Shown here in pieces: positions 8,074-17,705 of a DNA stretch of 64,000 bases. The DNA is from an uncultured beta proteobacterium (GTDB taxonomy: Bacteria > Pseudomonadota > Gammaproteobacteria > Burkholderiales > SG8-41), in assembly GCA_902825845.1 (NCBI GenBank), contig CADECM010000019.1:1-64000 (forward strand), given 5' to 3'. A program made the position numbers and the translations under genes. Positions within the stretch are counted from its first letter, which is position 1. The number at the start of each line of letters is the position of its first letter. Under the pieces are notes generated by a model that saw only the letters and a program-made list of their open reading frames with translations, was not told the origin of the DNA and did no database searches.

Positions 8074-9309
8074 ATGAGTGCCGCTGCGCCGCACGCGGCT
8101 GCGCCCACGCTCGCGCGCACGCTGAATTTGCCGCTGGCCGTACTGTTCGGCCTGGGCGTGACCATTGGTGCCGGTATTTATGTGCTGCTCGGCGCCGCGG
8201 CCGGCCGCGCCGGCATGCACGCGCCACTGGCGTTTGTGCTGGCGGCCGTGGTGATGGCGCCCACGGCGGCCTCGTTTGCCGAGTTCGCGTCGCGCATGCC
8301 GGTGAGCGCCGGCGAGGCGGCCTACGTCAAGGCGGGCTTCGGCTCCACGAGGCTGGCGGGCCTGATCGGCCTGATGGTGATCGCGGTGTCGGTAGTGTCG
8401 GCGGCGACGGTTGCCCGGGGCAGCGCGGGCTATATTCGCGAATTCCTGGACTTGCCGGCCGCGATCCTGATCGTGACGGTGGTGATCGCGATGGGCCTCA
8501 TCACGGCCTGGGGCATTCTGCAGTCGGTGATGCTTACCGCGGTGATGACGCTCACGGAAATCGGCGGGCTGTTGCTGATTATCGTTGCCGGGGCCGCGAA
8601 GTCGGACGCGCCCTTGGCGCGCCTGCCGGAGATCGCAACCGGTGGCGGCAGCGTGACCGCCCTGTCGGGTGTGCTGGCGGCGTCGCTGCTGGCGTTTTTC
8701 GCCTACATCGGCTTCGAGGGCCTTGCCAACATCGCGCAGGAGGTGAGGCAGCCGCACACGACATTGCCGAGGGCGATTTTTCTGACGCTGGCCATCTCCA
8801 CGCTGCTCTACATCATGGTGGCTTGGATCGCGCTCATTTCGGTGCCCCACGCCGAGCTTGGCGCGGCGCACGCGCCGCTGAGTCTGGTCTTCGAACGCGT
8901 TACCGGCATCGCGCCGGCTGCCATCACGGCAATCGCCATCGTTGCCACCGTCAACGGCATCATTGCGATGATGGTGACGGGCTCGCGCGTGATCTACGGC
9001 ATGGCGGACCGCAAGCTGTTGCCCGCCGTGCTGGCGCGCATCCATCCGCGCACGCGCACGCCGGTGGCCGCCACGGCACTGGTCGCGGGCATGGTTCTGG
9101 TGCTGGCGCTGCTGTTTCCGCTGCAGGGCCTGGCCGAGGCCAGTTCACGGCTGACGCTGGTGATCTTCGCTTTCGTCAATGCGGCACTGGTGCAGTTCAA
9201 GCGCCGCGGCCATGTCACAACGACAGATGCATTTACAGTACCGATGGGCGTGCCGATTGCGGGATGCATCCTGTGTTTGCTGTTGCTGGCTGGATCGCTG
9301 CTGGCTTGA
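8074..9309 (+). CDS. APC-superfamily amino-acid/polyamine permease
   Basis: A 411-residue inner-membrane transporter with about twelve hydrophobic helices. The N-terminal unwound helix 1 motif of APC permeases is clear (LFGLGVTIGAGIYVLLGA, about residues 24-41), followed by EFASRMPVSAGEAAYV for helix 2 to 3 and FFAYIGFEGLANIAQEV for helix 6. Start ATG 8074 gives MSAAAPHAAAP before helix 1; an upstream 40-codon extension is unrelated. Substrate cannot be read from sequence. It follows two Usp genes on the same strand after 139 bp and is close to the FNR-type regulator, so it may share low-oxygen control. Confidence 0.88.
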   Translation: MSAAAPHAAAPTLARTLNLPLAVLFGLGVTIGAGIYVLLGAAAGRAGMHAPLAFVLAAVVMAPTAASFAEFASRMPVSAGEAAYVKAGFGSTRLAGLIGLMVIAVSVVSAATVARGSAGYIREFLDLPAAILIVTVVIAMGLITAWGILQSVMLTAVMTLTEIGGLLLIIVAGAAKSDAPLARLPEIATGGGSVTALSGVLAASLLAFFAYIGFEGLANIAQEVRQPHTTLPRAIFLTLAISTLLYIMVAWIALISVPHAELGAAHAPLSLVFERVTGIAPAAITAIAIVATVNGIIAMMVTGSRVIYGMADRKLLPAVLARIHPRTRTPVAATALVAGMVLVLALLFPLQGLAEASSRLTLVIFAFVNAALVQFKRRGHVTTTDAFTVPMGVPIAGCILCLLLLAGSLLA

Positions 9310-9413
9310 AAGGGCTGCCATCCGTAGTCATCCGCCGGCGTTCCGGCGTTGCTGCGCTTTGGCGACCCTTCCCATGGCGCGCTCCGCCTGTGGCGGCAGC
9401 GGCTCGGCGGCGA

Positions 9414-10517
9414 TCAGGCGGCTGTGGCGAGGTCCGCGATCACCGCCGCCATGAAGCGTCCAGCCTCGCCGCCGGATACCGCGCGATGGTCGAAGGTGAG
9501 CGACAGCGGCAGTATGCGGTGCACCACCGCCTGCCCGTCGCGCGCCACCACTTCGTCGCGGATTCTCCCGGCGCCGAGGATGGCCACCGTCGGTGGCACC
9601 ACCACCGGCGAGGCGTAGCGTCCGGCGATGGTGCCGTAATTGGAGAGGGTGATGGTGTGGCCGCGCATGTCTTCCGGCGGTACCCGCCGTGCGCGGGAAT
9701 CGTCGATCAGTGTTTGCAGCGCCTGGATTAGATCAGCTTCATCGCGCGTGCCGGCATTGCGCAGCACCGGCACCAGCAGGCCATCCGCGGTATCGACGGC
9801 GATGCCGATGTGGATGTCTTTGAGCACCCAGCGGCCGATTTTTTCGCTGTCGTACCAGGCATTGAGCGAAGGCTCGGCGCGGCAGGCGGCGACCAGCGCG
9901 CGTATCAGGCGCGGCACTATCGGTGTTTGCGGTGTCCAGGCCTGTATGTCGGCGTCGTCCATGATGGTGGCCGAGGCGACCTCGGCGTTGGCCAGCATCA
10001 TGTTCTGCGCCATGGCACGGCGAACGCCGCGCAGCATTTCAATGGGGCCGGCCGCGGCCAGCACGCGTGCCGCGCGCTCGACGTCGCCGCTGGTGATCAG
10101 GCCGTCGGCGCCGGTGGGTGTCACCATCGCCAGATCGACGTTGTGCCTGCGCGCCAGCGCGCGCACGGCGGGCGTCGCCTTGATGCCGATGACGGTGGGC
10201 GAGGGTGCTGCCGGCGCATCGGGCGCAGCCTTATGGCCGACTTCGATCTTGCCGACCACGGTGCCCGCGTCGGGCTGCGCGTTGTCGCCTTCGAACGCCA
10301 CCAGCGGCGCGCCGATGTGCACGATGTCGCCGGGCGCACCGTACAGGCGCGTGATGCGCCCGGCATAGGGCGCGGGAATGTCGACGATGGCCTTGGCCGT
10401 TTCCACCGACACCAGCGGCTGGTCGACCTTTACCTCATCGCCGGCGGCGACGTGCCACGTCGAAATCTCGGCTTCCTGCAGGCCTTCGCCCAGATCGGGG
10501 AGTTGGAATACTTTCAT
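9414..10517 (-). CDS. Dihydrolipoamide acyltransferase E2 of a 2-oxoacid dehydrogenase
   Basis: A 367-residue E2. One lipoyl domain (residues 1-80) has the lipoylated Lys in VSVETAKAIVDIPAP. A short E3/E1-binding domain (about 115-150) reads AVRALARRHNVDL, and the catalytic domain (about 165-367) ends with the active-site LTFDHRAVSGGEAGRF. It transfers an acyl group from E1 to CoA. It is the last gene of a leftward E1alpha-E1beta-E2 operon. The E3 lipoamide dehydrogenase is absent here and must be supplied elsewhere. JE4 fills the gap to the E1beta stop and ends at this ATG, leaving no purine-rich ribosome site. Confidence 0.9.
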   Translation of the reverse strand: MKVFQLPDLGEGLQEAEISTWHVAAGDEVKVDQPLVSVETAKAIVDIPAPYAGRITRLYGAPGDIVHIGAPLVAFEGDNAQPDAGTVVGKIEVGHKAAPDAPAAPSPTVIGIKATPAVRALARRHNVDLAMVTPTGADGLITSGDVERAARVLAAAGPIEMLRGVRRAMAQNMMLANAEVASATIMDDADIQAWTPQTPIVPRLIRALVAACRAEPSLNAWYDSEKIGRWVLKDIHIGIAVDTADGLLVPVLRNAGTRDEADLIQALQTLIDDSRARRVPPEDMRGHTITLSNYGTIAGRYASPVVVPPTVAILGAGRIRDEVVARDGQAVVHRILPLSLTFDHRAVSGGEAGRFMAAVIADLATAA

Positions 10518-10546
10518 AAGTATTTGTTTTTAAACAATTTTATGAA
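10516..10546 (-). repeat. JE4, dispersed AT-rich junction element
   Basis: Core AAACAAATACTTA on the minus strand. The element supplies the TAA stop of the E1beta gene at one end and the ATG start of E2 at the other (core followed by TG), so the whole 22-bp gap between the two genes is the element. Confidence 0.7.
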
Positions 10547-11520
10547 AAAGTCATGGCGTGTTTCGCGGCGCTGACGATGCGCTCCGCTGACGGCAGGTAG
10601 TGATTTTCGAGGCGCGCGAGCGGCACCACCGTGTCGTAACCGGTGACGCGCAGTACCGGCGCGCGCAGCGTCAGCAAGCCGTCGTCGGCAAGGTTGGCCG
10701 CGATCTCTGACGCGAAGCCCGCGGTGCGCGCCGCTTCGCTCACGATCACGCAGCGCCCGCTGCGTGCCACCGAGGCGAGGATGGTATCCATATCGAGCGG
10801 CTTCAGCGTCGCAACGTCGATCACCTCGACTGCGATGCCTTCGGCCGCCAGCGCGTCGGCGGCGGCGAGTGACTCGTACACCATCGCGCCCCACGACACC
10901 AGCGTGATGTCCGTGCCTTCGCGCAGGGTGATGCACTGGTCCAGCGCCAGCGCGTCGCCGTTGTCCGTGACCTCTTCCTTGAACAGGCGATAGAGCCGCG
11001 TGGGTTCGAGGAACAGCACGGGGTCGGGGTCGCGTATGGCGGCGAGCAGCAGCCCATAGGCGCGGCGCGGCGACGACGGATACACCACGCGGATGCCGGG
11101 AATATGCGCGAACATGGCTTCGGGGCTTTCCGAGTGGTGCTCCGGCGCATGAATGCCGGCGCCGCATGGCGTACGCAGCACCATCGGGCAGCGCATGCGG
11201 CCCTGAGTGCGGTGGCGCAGGCGCCCGGCGTGATTGAGAATCTGGTCGATCACTGTATACGCGAAGCCGGAGAACTGGATTTCCGCCACCGGTTTCAGGC
11301 CTTCGGCCGCCATGCCGATGCTCATGCCGGCGATCAACGCTTCGGCGAGCGGTGTGTCGATCACGCGCCCGGGACCGAACGCGTCCAGCAGGCCCAGCGT
11401 CGCGCGAAACACGCCGCCGTCGCGGCCCACATCCTGGCCCAGCACAACCACATCGGCGTCGCGCGCCATTTCATGGCGGAGCGCGAGATTGACGGCTTCG
11501 ACCAGCGTGATCTGCGCCAC
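10540..11520 (-). CDS. pdhB: 2-oxoacid (pyruvate-type) dehydrogenase E1 beta subunit
   Basis: A 326-residue transketolase-like beta subunit. It carries the E1beta signature GQDVGRDGGVFRATLGLLDAFG near residue 30, TPLAEALIAGMSIGMAAEGLKP, and a C-terminal transketolase domain with VIDVATLKPLDMDTI. GTG start at 11520, two bases after the E1alpha stop. With E1alpha it forms the thiamin-diphosphate decarboxylase of the complex. Sequence signatures fit the alpha2beta2 type found in Gram-positive Pdh, acetoin dehydrogenase and branched-chain complexes; pyruvate is the most likely substrate but acetoin is not excluded. Confidence 0.85.
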   Translation of the reverse strand: MAQITLVEAVNLALRHEMARDADVVVLGQDVGRDGGVFRATLGLLDAFGPGRVIDTPLAEALIAGMSIGMAAEGLKPVAEIQFSGFAYTVIDQILNHAGRLRHRTQGRMRCPMVLRTPCGAGIHAPEHHSESPEAMFAHIPGIRVVYPSSPRRAYGLLLAAIRDPDPVLFLEPTRLYRLFKEEVTDNGDALALDQCITLREGTDITLVSWGAMVYESLAAADALAAEGIAVEVIDVATLKPLDMDTILASVARSGRCVIVSEAARTAGFASEIAANLADDGLLTLRAPVLRVTGYDTVVPLARLENHYLPSAERIVSAAKHAMTFS

Positions 11521-11522
11521 GG

Positions 11523-12590
11523 CTATGCGCTTTCCGCCAGCACCGCCGCGCGCTGCTTCTGCAATGCGGCCGGCACGCCGGCATACAGGTGATCGAACAT
11601 CTGCGTGAGTGCGGGTGGCGGTTCGTTCTGATAGGCCTCGACAGCCGCCTGCACTTGCGCGTTGCATTCATGCAGCAACGTGTCCTCGCGCGCCTTGTCC
11701 CACGCGCCGCCCTGCGTCAGAAAGGCGCGCAGCCGCGCCACCGGTTCAAGCTTCCACGCCGCGGCGACTTCATCGGCGCCGCGATAGCGCGAGGCATCAT
11801 CCGCGGTGGTGTGATCGGACAGGCGATAGGTGAGGGCTTCGATCAGCGTCGGGCCGCCGCCGCCGCGCGCCTTGGCGAGCGCGGTATCCATCGCCTGACG
11901 CACGGCGAGCACATCGTTGCCGTCGACCTGCAGGCCTTCGATACCGCCGGCGATGGCCTTTTGTGCGAAGGTTTGCGCCGCCGTCTGCGTGGTGCGCGGG
12001 GTCGAGATGGCCCACTGATTGTTGCTGACAAAAAACACCAGCGGCAACTGCCACGCGCCGGCGGCGTTGATGCCTTCGTAGAAATCGCCCTTGGAGGTCG
12101 CGCCGTCGCCCAGCGTGCACACCGCGACACGCGGCTGGCGCCGGAGTTTGATCGCGTACGCCACGCCGACCGCGTGCGTGGCATGTGCCGCGATGGTCAC
12201 GCAGATCGGGAAGTCGCCGCGCGCGCCGGAAAAATGGCTGCCGCGCTCATCACCGCCCCAGTACAAAAACAGATCCTTCATGGTGACGCCGCGCATCAGC
12301 AGCGCGCCTTGCTCGCGATAGCTGCTGAGCAGGACATCCTCCGCCGTCATGGCCGAGCCGATGCCCGCCTGGATCGCCTCCTGCCCCAGCATCGAGGCGA
12401 ACGTGCCCAACTGGCCGGTGCGCTGCAGGGCGACGGCTTTGGCGTCGAAGGCGCGGATCAGCGTCATCCAGCGATACAGTTCCGTCAGCGCGGCCGCATC
12501 CTTTGCAAATGGCGGCAGCGGCGCCAGTGCGCGGCCGCTGTCGTCGAGAATCCGCGTGTATTGAATGTCGAAGTGGGCGGCGAGGCTCAT
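11523..12590 (-). CDS. pdhA: 2-oxoacid (pyruvate-type) dehydrogenase E1 alpha subunit
   Basis: A 355-residue subunit with the thiamin-diphosphate motif GDGATSKGDFYEGIN ending in FFVSNNQ (GDG-X-NN) around residues 165-195. SYREQGALLMRGVTM and a loop with RLSDHTTADDASRYR also fit the family. Start ATG 12590 is preferred; a TTG three codons upstream is also open, and neither has a clear ribosome site. It heads the leftward three-gene operon. A Usp gene lies 33 bp upstream on the same strand, so a longer stress transcript is plausible. Confidence 0.88.
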   Translation of the reverse strand: MSLAAHFDIQYTRILDDSGRALAPLPPFAKDAAALTELYRWMTLIRAFDAKAVALQRTGQLGTFASMLGQEAIQAGIGSAMTAEDVLLSSYREQGALLMRGVTMKDLFLYWGGDERGSHFSGARGDFPICVTIAAHATHAVGVAYAIKLRRQPRVAVCTLGDGATSKGDFYEGINAAGAWQLPLVFFVSNNQWAISTPRTTQTAAQTFAQKAIAGGIEGLQVDGNDVLAVRQAMDTALAKARGGGGPTLIEALTYRLSDHTTADDASRYRGADEVAAAWKLEPVARLRAFLTQGGAWDKAREDTLLHECNAQVQAAVEAYQNEPPPALTQMFDHLYAGVPAALQKQRAAVLAESA

Positions 12591-12623
12591 GGCAGACAAT
12601 CAAAAAAGGAAACGGCGAAGGTA

Positions 12624-13043
12624 TTATGGCACCAGTAACACCGGCACGTGCGCCAGATGCAGCAGTTTGTTGGCCACCGATCCCAGCAACAGGCTGCTGA
12701 GTGAGCCCATCCCGCTTCTGCCCATGACTACCTGCCCGATGCCGTGGTCTGTCACGTAACGCGCAATGGTTTCCGCCGTTTCGCCGACGGCGACGTGATG
12801 AGCGTAAGGAATTCCTGCAACCTCCAGGCGGTTGCGCGCTTCGGCCAACGCAGCGAGGCCTTCCCGCTGATGTTCCTCCAATGCCAGTTGCGCCACGCCG
12901 CGTATGGTTCCCGGAAACGACGGCTGAACATTGAGCAGATGAATCTGTGGCGGACTCCTGAATACCGCGGCAAGGCGAATCACAAACTCGACCGCGCGCA
13001 AGGCGTTTGCGGAACGGTCTACTGGAACCAGTATTCCCGGCAT
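12624..13043 (-). CDS. Universal stress protein
   Basis: A 139-residue Usp domain starting at ATG 13043 (MPGILVPVDRSANALRAVEF). The nucleotide motif reads GRSGMGSLSSLLLGSVANK, and the protein ends HVPVLLVP. It has no close paralogue in the window. A degenerate FNR-type site (TTGAT-N4-CGCAA) lies about 80 bp upstream. It sits directly upstream of the E1alpha gene on the same strand, linking stress and pyruvate metabolism. Confidence 0.88.
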   Translation of the reverse strand: MPGILVPVDRSANALRAVEFVIRLAAVFRSPPQIHLLNVQPSFPGTIRGVAQLALEEHQREGLAALAEARNRLEVAGIPYAHHVAVGETAETIARYVTDHGIGQVVMGRSGMGSLSSLLLGSVANKLLHLAHVPVLLVP

Positions 13044-13122
13044 GGTCACACTCCGTCTTCGGCAAAGCACAAGAATCCTTGCTTATCCGCGTTCCATGCT
13101 ACTGCCTGCCGCCATCGCGCCA

Positions 13123-13136
13123 TTGATCTGGCGCAA
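13123..13136. promoter_or_regulatory. Degenerate FNR-type half-site
   Basis: TTGATCTGGCGCAA has a perfect left half and only CAA of the right half. It lies 80 bp upstream of the Usp gene, a place like that of the better boxes, but may be chance. Confidence 0.35.
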
Positions 13137-13142
13137 GTCCTG

Positions 13143-13262
13143 TCAAGTGGCGGGTCTGGCGGCATCGCCCGCCATCAGCAGCGGTATGCATATCAGCGCG
13201 AACGGCAATCCGGCGCCGGATACGATTGCGAAATACAGCGCGGCGCTCACTAAAATACTCAT
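13143..13262 (-). CDS. Putative 39-residue hydrophobic peptide
   Basis: A short open frame starting ATG 13262, eight bases after the membrane-fusion protein stop, and ending TGA. The product is one hydrophobic segment with a charged tail (MSILVSAALYFAIVSGAGLP, then FALICIPLLMAGDAARPAT). That shape suits a single-pass membrane peptide. Its start lies in JE5, and its position makes it a possible fourth gene of the ABC exporter operon. No family is recognised; it could be a chance frame. Confidence 0.4.
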   Translation of the reverse strand: MSILVSAALYFAIVSGAGLPFALICIPLLMAGDAARPAT

Positions 13263-13279
13263 AAAAACAATTACTTACG
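13251..13279 (+). repeat. JE5, dispersed AT-rich junction element
   Basis: Core AAACAATTACTTA on the plus strand. Read on the minus strand it supplies the TAA stop of the membrane-fusion protein and the ATG of the 39-residue frame that follows. Confidence 0.65.
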
Positions 13280-14485
13280 ATTGTACTCGGCGCGCACCTC
13301 GATGCCCCTGCCGTCGCGCACCGCATCTCCCGGATAGACAATCACGCGCTCACCCGGCGCCAGACCCTTGTCCACCAGCGCCTCGCGCGCGCCGCGGTGT
13401 GAGGTTTCGACAATGCGCTTGCGGGCAGTGTTGCCATCCGCAATGAACACCGCCCATTGCGCGTTGTCGCGGAACAACGCCGACACCGGAACCTTGACGG
13501 CGTTGCTGTGCGCAAATACGACAATGCGCGCGTCGACGCGATAGGCATCGCCGAGGTTCTGCCATTGCTCACGCGGCGACGTGATGTCAATCACGATGTT
13601 GACGCGCTGTTCTTCGACGCCCAGCGCCGAAACCTTGGTGAAGGCCGAGGGCTCGACCTTGCGCACGCGCCCTTCGAGCGCAGGCCATGATCCTGCCTGG
13701 CGTTCGAGTTTCACGGTCTGTCCCGCTGCAATTTGCAGGGCATCGCCGCTCAACACGTCCACCACCAGTTCGAGGTCCGTCGGATCGCCGATTTCCAGCA
13801 GCGGCGCGCCAAGCGCAACCACGGCTTCGCTCTCCTGAACAACGCGCAGAACGCGCCCGCTGACGGGGGAACGAATGTCGAGCCGTTCGCCGCGCCCTGC
13901 CTGCCAGCCCTGGCGCGAGCGCGTCAGCGCAGCGCGCGCCTGTTCGAGCTGATGTGCGGCGGCATTGCGCTCGAAGTCCGCGGCCTCGGCTTCGCGCGCG
14001 GACAGCGTGGCTTTGAGCTCGTCGCGTTCGAGCTGGGCCGGCGCGACGAAGCCCTGCGCCGCCAGTTTTTGCGTGCGCACTGCATCGGCGCGATTTTGCG
14101 CCAGTGCGGCGCGTGCATGGGCCACGTTGGTACGCGCGCGTGCCAGTGCTGCCTGCGCCGCACCGACGCGTGCCTCGAGTTCACGCTCCTCACGCGCGTC
14201 AATCAGCGGCGGGGCCGCGGGCTGCATGATGGCCAGCACGTCGCCGCGTGCCACGGCGTCGCCCGCTTTGAGCGTAATGCGCTGCACGCGTCCCGCCAGC
14301 GGCGCCGACACCACAAAGCGTTCGCGCACGCGAGTCTTGCCATCTTCGTCGATGGTTTGCTCGAATCGTCCGCGCGTGACCTCGGCGGTTTCCACCATGA
14401 CGGACTTCGGCGTGAACGCCCATAGCAGCGCAGCAATTACGGCTGTCGCCACCAGAGTGATCATAAGTATATGTTTTTTATGCAT
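13271..14485 (-). CDS. HlyD/MacA-type membrane fusion protein of an ABC exporter
   Basis: A 404-residue periplasmic adaptor. It has an N-terminal anchor helix (about residues 5-25), a biotinyl-lipoyl-like half (ITLKAGDAVARGDVLAIM), a long alpha-hairpin coiled coil (ELEARVGAAQAALARARTNV and following), the second lipoyl half (RSPVSGRVLRVVQESEAVV) and beta-barrel domains. The ATG overlaps the permease stop (TAATG), so the three genes 17633 to 13271 form one operon. The first nine residues (MHKKHILMI) are encoded by JE6. The exported substrate is unknown. Confidence 0.88.
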   Translation of the reverse strand: MHKKHILMITLVATAVIAALLWAFTPKSVMVETAEVTRGRFEQTIDEDGKTRVRERFVVSAPLAGRVQRITLKAGDAVARGDVLAIMQPAAPPLIDAREERELEARVGAAQAALARARTNVAHARAALAQNRADAVRTQKLAAQGFVAPAQLERDELKATLSAREAEAADFERNAAAHQLEQARAALTRSRQGWQAGRGERLDIRSPVSGRVLRVVQESEAVVALGAPLLEIGDPTDLELVVDVLSGDALQIAAGQTVKLERQAGSWPALEGRVRKVEPSAFTKVSALGVEEQRVNIVIDITSPREQWQNLGDAYRVDARIVVFAHSNAVKVPVSALFRDNAQWAVFIADGNTARKRIVETSHRGAREALVDKGLAPGERVIVYPGDAVRDGRGIEVRAEYNRK

Positions 14486-14490
14486 TATTC
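14463..14490 (-). repeat. JE6, dispersed AT-rich junction element
   Basis: Core AAACATATACTTA on the minus strand. It contains the permease TAA stop and the overlapping ATG of the membrane-fusion protein, and encodes that protein's first residues in frame. Confidence 0.65.
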
Positions 14491-16872
14491 TCTGGTCTTC
14501 AGAACGCTCACCAGATTCAGCTGATCGATGCGCCGGCGCACGATCAGCGCGCTTACCACCCCTGCGGCAAGCGCGGTGAGCGTGGCGTAGGCATAGGTGT
14601 GAGGTTCAATGATGACCGGCAGTTCAAAGGTGTCGGTATGCATCAGTTGTATGATGCTCCATGACAGCCAGTAGCCCATTACCCAGCCCAATGGCAGGCC
14701 CACAAGAAGTTCCAGCGCCAGTTCGCCCAGCAGCAGTCCCGATACTTCACGGCGGGTGAAACCGAGCACCCTGAGGCTGGCCAGTTCCCACGCGCGCTCG
14801 GCAAGGGCAATGCGCGCGTTGTTGTACACCACGCCGATGGCGATGATGGCGGCAAACACCGTGAGGATGCCGGTGAATACCAGAATAAAGCGCGCCGAGG
14901 TGCGGCGAAAATGCTGAATGATGGCGTCAATTTCGACAATCGCCGCGATCCTCGGTGTCTGCTTCACGGCCTGGAGAAACGCCGTGCGCCGCGCCGGATC
15001 GAGGCGCACGCGTACTGACGAAATCGCATCGCCTTCGCCCAGCAGCCGGTTCAGTGCATCGCGATTCATATACGCCTGCCGTTCCATCATTTCTTCGATC
15101 ACCGCCGCCACGGGCACGCGGGTTCTGCGGCGTTCGCCCTGCAGGAATTGAACTTCCACGGTGTCCCCGGCGCGCACGTCCAGATAGCGCGCCAGGCGCG
15201 AGTTGAGCACGATGCCGGCCGGCGGCAGCGGTACCGGCAGCAATTGCTTGTCCAGCAGCAGGCGCATTTGTGTGTCCCGCGGCAGACCAAACAGCGTCGT
15301 GCGATAGCTGACATGCCCCCGGGTGCCGCTGTACAGGCGCACGGGCGCGTCGCGCGCGGCTTCCGCCGCCAGCACGCCGGGCAGATGCGCGAAATCATGG
15401 ACGGCTGCCGACGACACCGGGTCGGTCAGCGCGAGGCTGATGTGCTCGCGTTCACGCAGGCGAAACTCGACATCAAGCAGATATTCGGTGGCGTCTTTCC
15501 ACCAGGTGCCGGAGATCAGAATCGCCACCGAGGCCGCCACGCCCAATACAGTGGCCGCAGCGCGCAGCGGGCGGCGTTCCACGTCGCGCAGGATCATGCG
15601 CACCTGCGTCGAATACACTCTGCCGTACCCAAAGCGCTCCAGCAGCGTGGCGTGAAACGTGGGCGGCGACTCCGCGCGCATGGCCTCGGCCGGCGGCAAG
15701 CGGATGACGCGAAACAGCGCCGTCAGCACGCCGCTGCCGGCGGCGATGATGGCGGCAAACCCGGCCACCAGCGGTATCCACGGATCCAGCCGATAGTCGT
15801 GCGACGGAAAGCGAAAAAACCCCGCATACATGGCGGTAATGCCGCGGCCGAACCAGGCGCCGACGGCCAGGCCCAGCACCATGCCGATGGCCACGATCAC
15901 CAGCACGAATTTCAGGTAATGCATGCCGATCGCCCGGTCGGGATAGCCCAGCGCTTTCAATGCCGCGATCTGGCCGCGCTGCAGGCTGATCTGCCGCGTC
16001 AGCACCACGTTCAGCAGGAACACGGCGACCGCGAGGAATATGCTGGGTAACACCACGCCGAACACACGCTGCTGGTCGATCTCCTGCGTAATCACGCGAT
16101 GCGACCATTGCTCGCCGCGGCCATGCGCGCCGGTGCCGCCGTACGGTTCGAGCACGCGGTCCAGTGCGCCGATCACCGCCGCTTCGGAGGCGCTGTTGCT
16201 GTGCTCGGAGAGCCGCAACGCCACCCCATTGAATGCGCCCTCCATGTTGTAGGCGGCGGCCAGCCGTTTGCGGCCCATCCAGAAAATGCCGAAACTGGTC
16301 TCGTCGCCCAGTCCGGCCCGACCGGGGAAGATGTACTCGGGCGACAGCACGATGCCGGTGATTTCCAGTTGTTCACGCTTGCCGTTGAGCAGTGCCGCGA
16401 TGCGGTCGCCCGGTTTCAGTTTGCGCGCCGTGGCGAAGGTCTCGTTCACCAGCACCTGATTGGACGCCGGCGCGTCGATCCAGCGCCCGGCCATCAGCGT
16501 CACCTGGTTGATGCGGGGGCGGCTGTCCGTGCCGTCGCCATCGGGAAGGGCAATGATGCGCGCGGCGTACGGCTCGATGGTACCGGGAATATCGAGCAAC
16601 ACATCGTAACTGACCGTGGTTTCGGCTCCGGACACGCCGGGAATTTGCGCAATGCGGCGCTCGATCGCCAGCGGTGCCCGCTTGACGCGGGCAAACACGT
16701 GTGCAAAGCGCGCCCGCTCGTAATACGCGGACTGCAGTAATTTGAGCGATTCGTGGGTGGACAGCATGCCGATGAAGCCCGCGATGCCGCCAGCCACCAC
16801 CAGTGCAATGGTGAGGACCTGGGTTTTCACCCGCCACAGGTCGCGCAACAGCTTGCGGTCGAGCATCCTCAC
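14485..16872 (-). CDS. FtsX/MacB-type ABC transporter permease
   Basis: A 795-residue permease with two FtsX domains. A first helix ([19 protein letters not shown], about 17-36) leads to a periplasmic MacB-like domain, then three helices (about 270-400). A second half repeats this arrangement ([20 protein letters not shown], a periplasmic domain, then three C-terminal helices). The GTG start overlaps the ATPase stop (GTGA); ATG six bases on is an alternative. Such permeases move substrate from the periplasmic face with a fusion protein and outer-membrane channel, and no channel gene is adjacent. Confidence 0.88.
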   Translation of the reverse strand: MRMLDRKLLRDLWRVKTQVLTIALVVAGGIAGFIGMLSTHESLKLLQSAYYERARFAHVFARVKRAPLAIERRIAQIPGVSGAETTVSYDVLLDIPGTIEPYAARIIALPDGDGTDSRPRINQVTLMAGRWIDAPASNQVLVNETFATARKLKPGDRIAALLNGKREQLEITGIVLSPEYIFPGRAGLGDETSFGIFWMGRKRLAAAYNMEGAFNGVALRLSEHSNSASEAAVIGALDRVLEPYGGTGAHGRGEQWSHRVITQEIDQQRVFGVVLPSIFLAVAVFLLNVVLTRQISLQRGQIAALKALGYPDRAIGMHYLKFVLVIVAIGMVLGLAVGAWFGRGITAMYAGFFRFPSHDYRLDPWIPLVAGFAAIIAAGSGVLTALFRVIRLPPAEAMRAESPPTFHATLLERFGYGRVYSTQVRMILRDVERRPLRAAATVLGVAASVAILISGTWWKDATEYLLDVEFRLREREHISLALTDPVSSAAVHDFAHLPGVLAAEAARDAPVRLYSGTRGHVSYRTTLFGLPRDTQMRLLLDKQLLPVPLPPAGIVLNSRLARYLDVRAGDTVEVQFLQGERRRTRVPVAAVIEEMMERQAYMNRDALNRLLGEGDAISSVRVRLDPARRTAFLQAVKQTPRIAAIVEIDAIIQHFRRTSARFILVFTGILTVFAAIIAIGVVYNNARIALAERAWELASLRVLGFTRREVSGLLLGELALELLVGLPLGWVMGYWLSWSIIQLMHTDTFELPVIIEPHTYAYATLTALAAGVVSALIVRRRIDQLNLVSVLKTRE

Positions 16873-17633
16873 CAGCTGATCTCCGACGGCGACACGCGTG
16901 CGCTGTTGACCTCGATCGACACAATGCGGCCGTCGGCCAGCCGCATCACGCGGTCCGCGATTCTGGCGATGGGCGCATTGTGGGTGATCACCACCGCGGT
17001 CGTGCCCAGCGTGGCGTTAATGCGCGCGATGACCTCAAGCACCAGTTTGCCGGTGGGGTAATCGAGCGCGCCGGTGGGTTCGTCGCACAGCAGCACGTCG
17101 GGACGCTTGGCCACCGCGCGCGCAATCGCGACCCGCTGCTGCTCGCCGCCGGAGAGCTGCGACGGATAGTGGTCCAGCCGCTCGCCCAACCCGACCAGCG
17201 CCAGGGCTTCTTCCGGCGTCATCGGGTGTTGCGACATTTCGGTGACCAGCGCCACGTTCTCGCGCGCAGTCAGGCTCGGAATCAGGTTGTAGAACTGGAA
17301 CACAAAGCCAACGTGCTCGCGGCGGTAGCGCGTGAGCCCGGCTTCGTCGGCACGGGTGAGATCATGGTCATGCCACATCGCGGTGCCGCCGCTCGGCACG
17401 TCGAGGCCGCCGAGAATGTTCAGCAGTGTCGATTTGCCGCTGCCCGACGGCCCCAGCAGCACCACGAATTCGCCACCGTAGATGTCCAGATCGACGCCGC
17501 GCAGTGCGACCACCTCCACTTCGCCCATGCGGTATACCTTGGTCAGGCCGCGGGCAGTGAAGACAGGGGCCCCGCCCGCGTTACTGCCCGCCGATGCCGT
17601 GGTGGCCGTCATGGTCCGGTGAGAGCCTGCCAT
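16869..17633 (-). CDS. LolD/MacB-type ABC transporter ATPase
   Basis: A 254-residue ATPase. Walker A reads [12 protein letters not shown], the Q-loop lies in [18 protein letters not shown], the signature is [14 protein letters not shown], Walker B is [12 protein letters not shown] and the switch His is in VVITHN. These, with [20 protein letters not shown] at the N terminus, fit the LolD/MacB group that works with FtsX permeases. Start ATG 17633 or 17612. It is the first gene of the leftward ATPase-permease-fusion operon, 72 bp after hsp20 on the same strand. Confidence 0.9.
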   Translation of the reverse strand: MAGSHRTMTATTASAGSNAGGAPVFTARGLTKVYRMGEVEVVALRGVDLDIYGGEFVVLLGPSGSGKSTLLNILGGLDVPSGGTAMWHDHDLTRADEAGLTRYRREHVGFVFQFYNLIPSLTARENVALVTEMSQHPMTPEEALALVGLGERLDHYPSQLSGGEQQRVAIARAVAKRPDVLLCDEPTGALDYPTGKLVLEVIARINATLGTTAVVITHNAPIARIADRVMRLADGRIVSIEVNSARVSPSEISW

Positions 17634-17705
17634 CCAGAAGCGAAATGCCGCGCGATCCGCGTGGCGGCGCCGGCGGCAGGCGCACGCCGGGCGATGCGAA
17701 CGTGC

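Noticed and set aside
7995..9731. 578-codon plus-strand open frame
   Set aside because: It overlaps the APC permease in another frame, is Gly/Arg/His-rich without any motif, and results from high GC.
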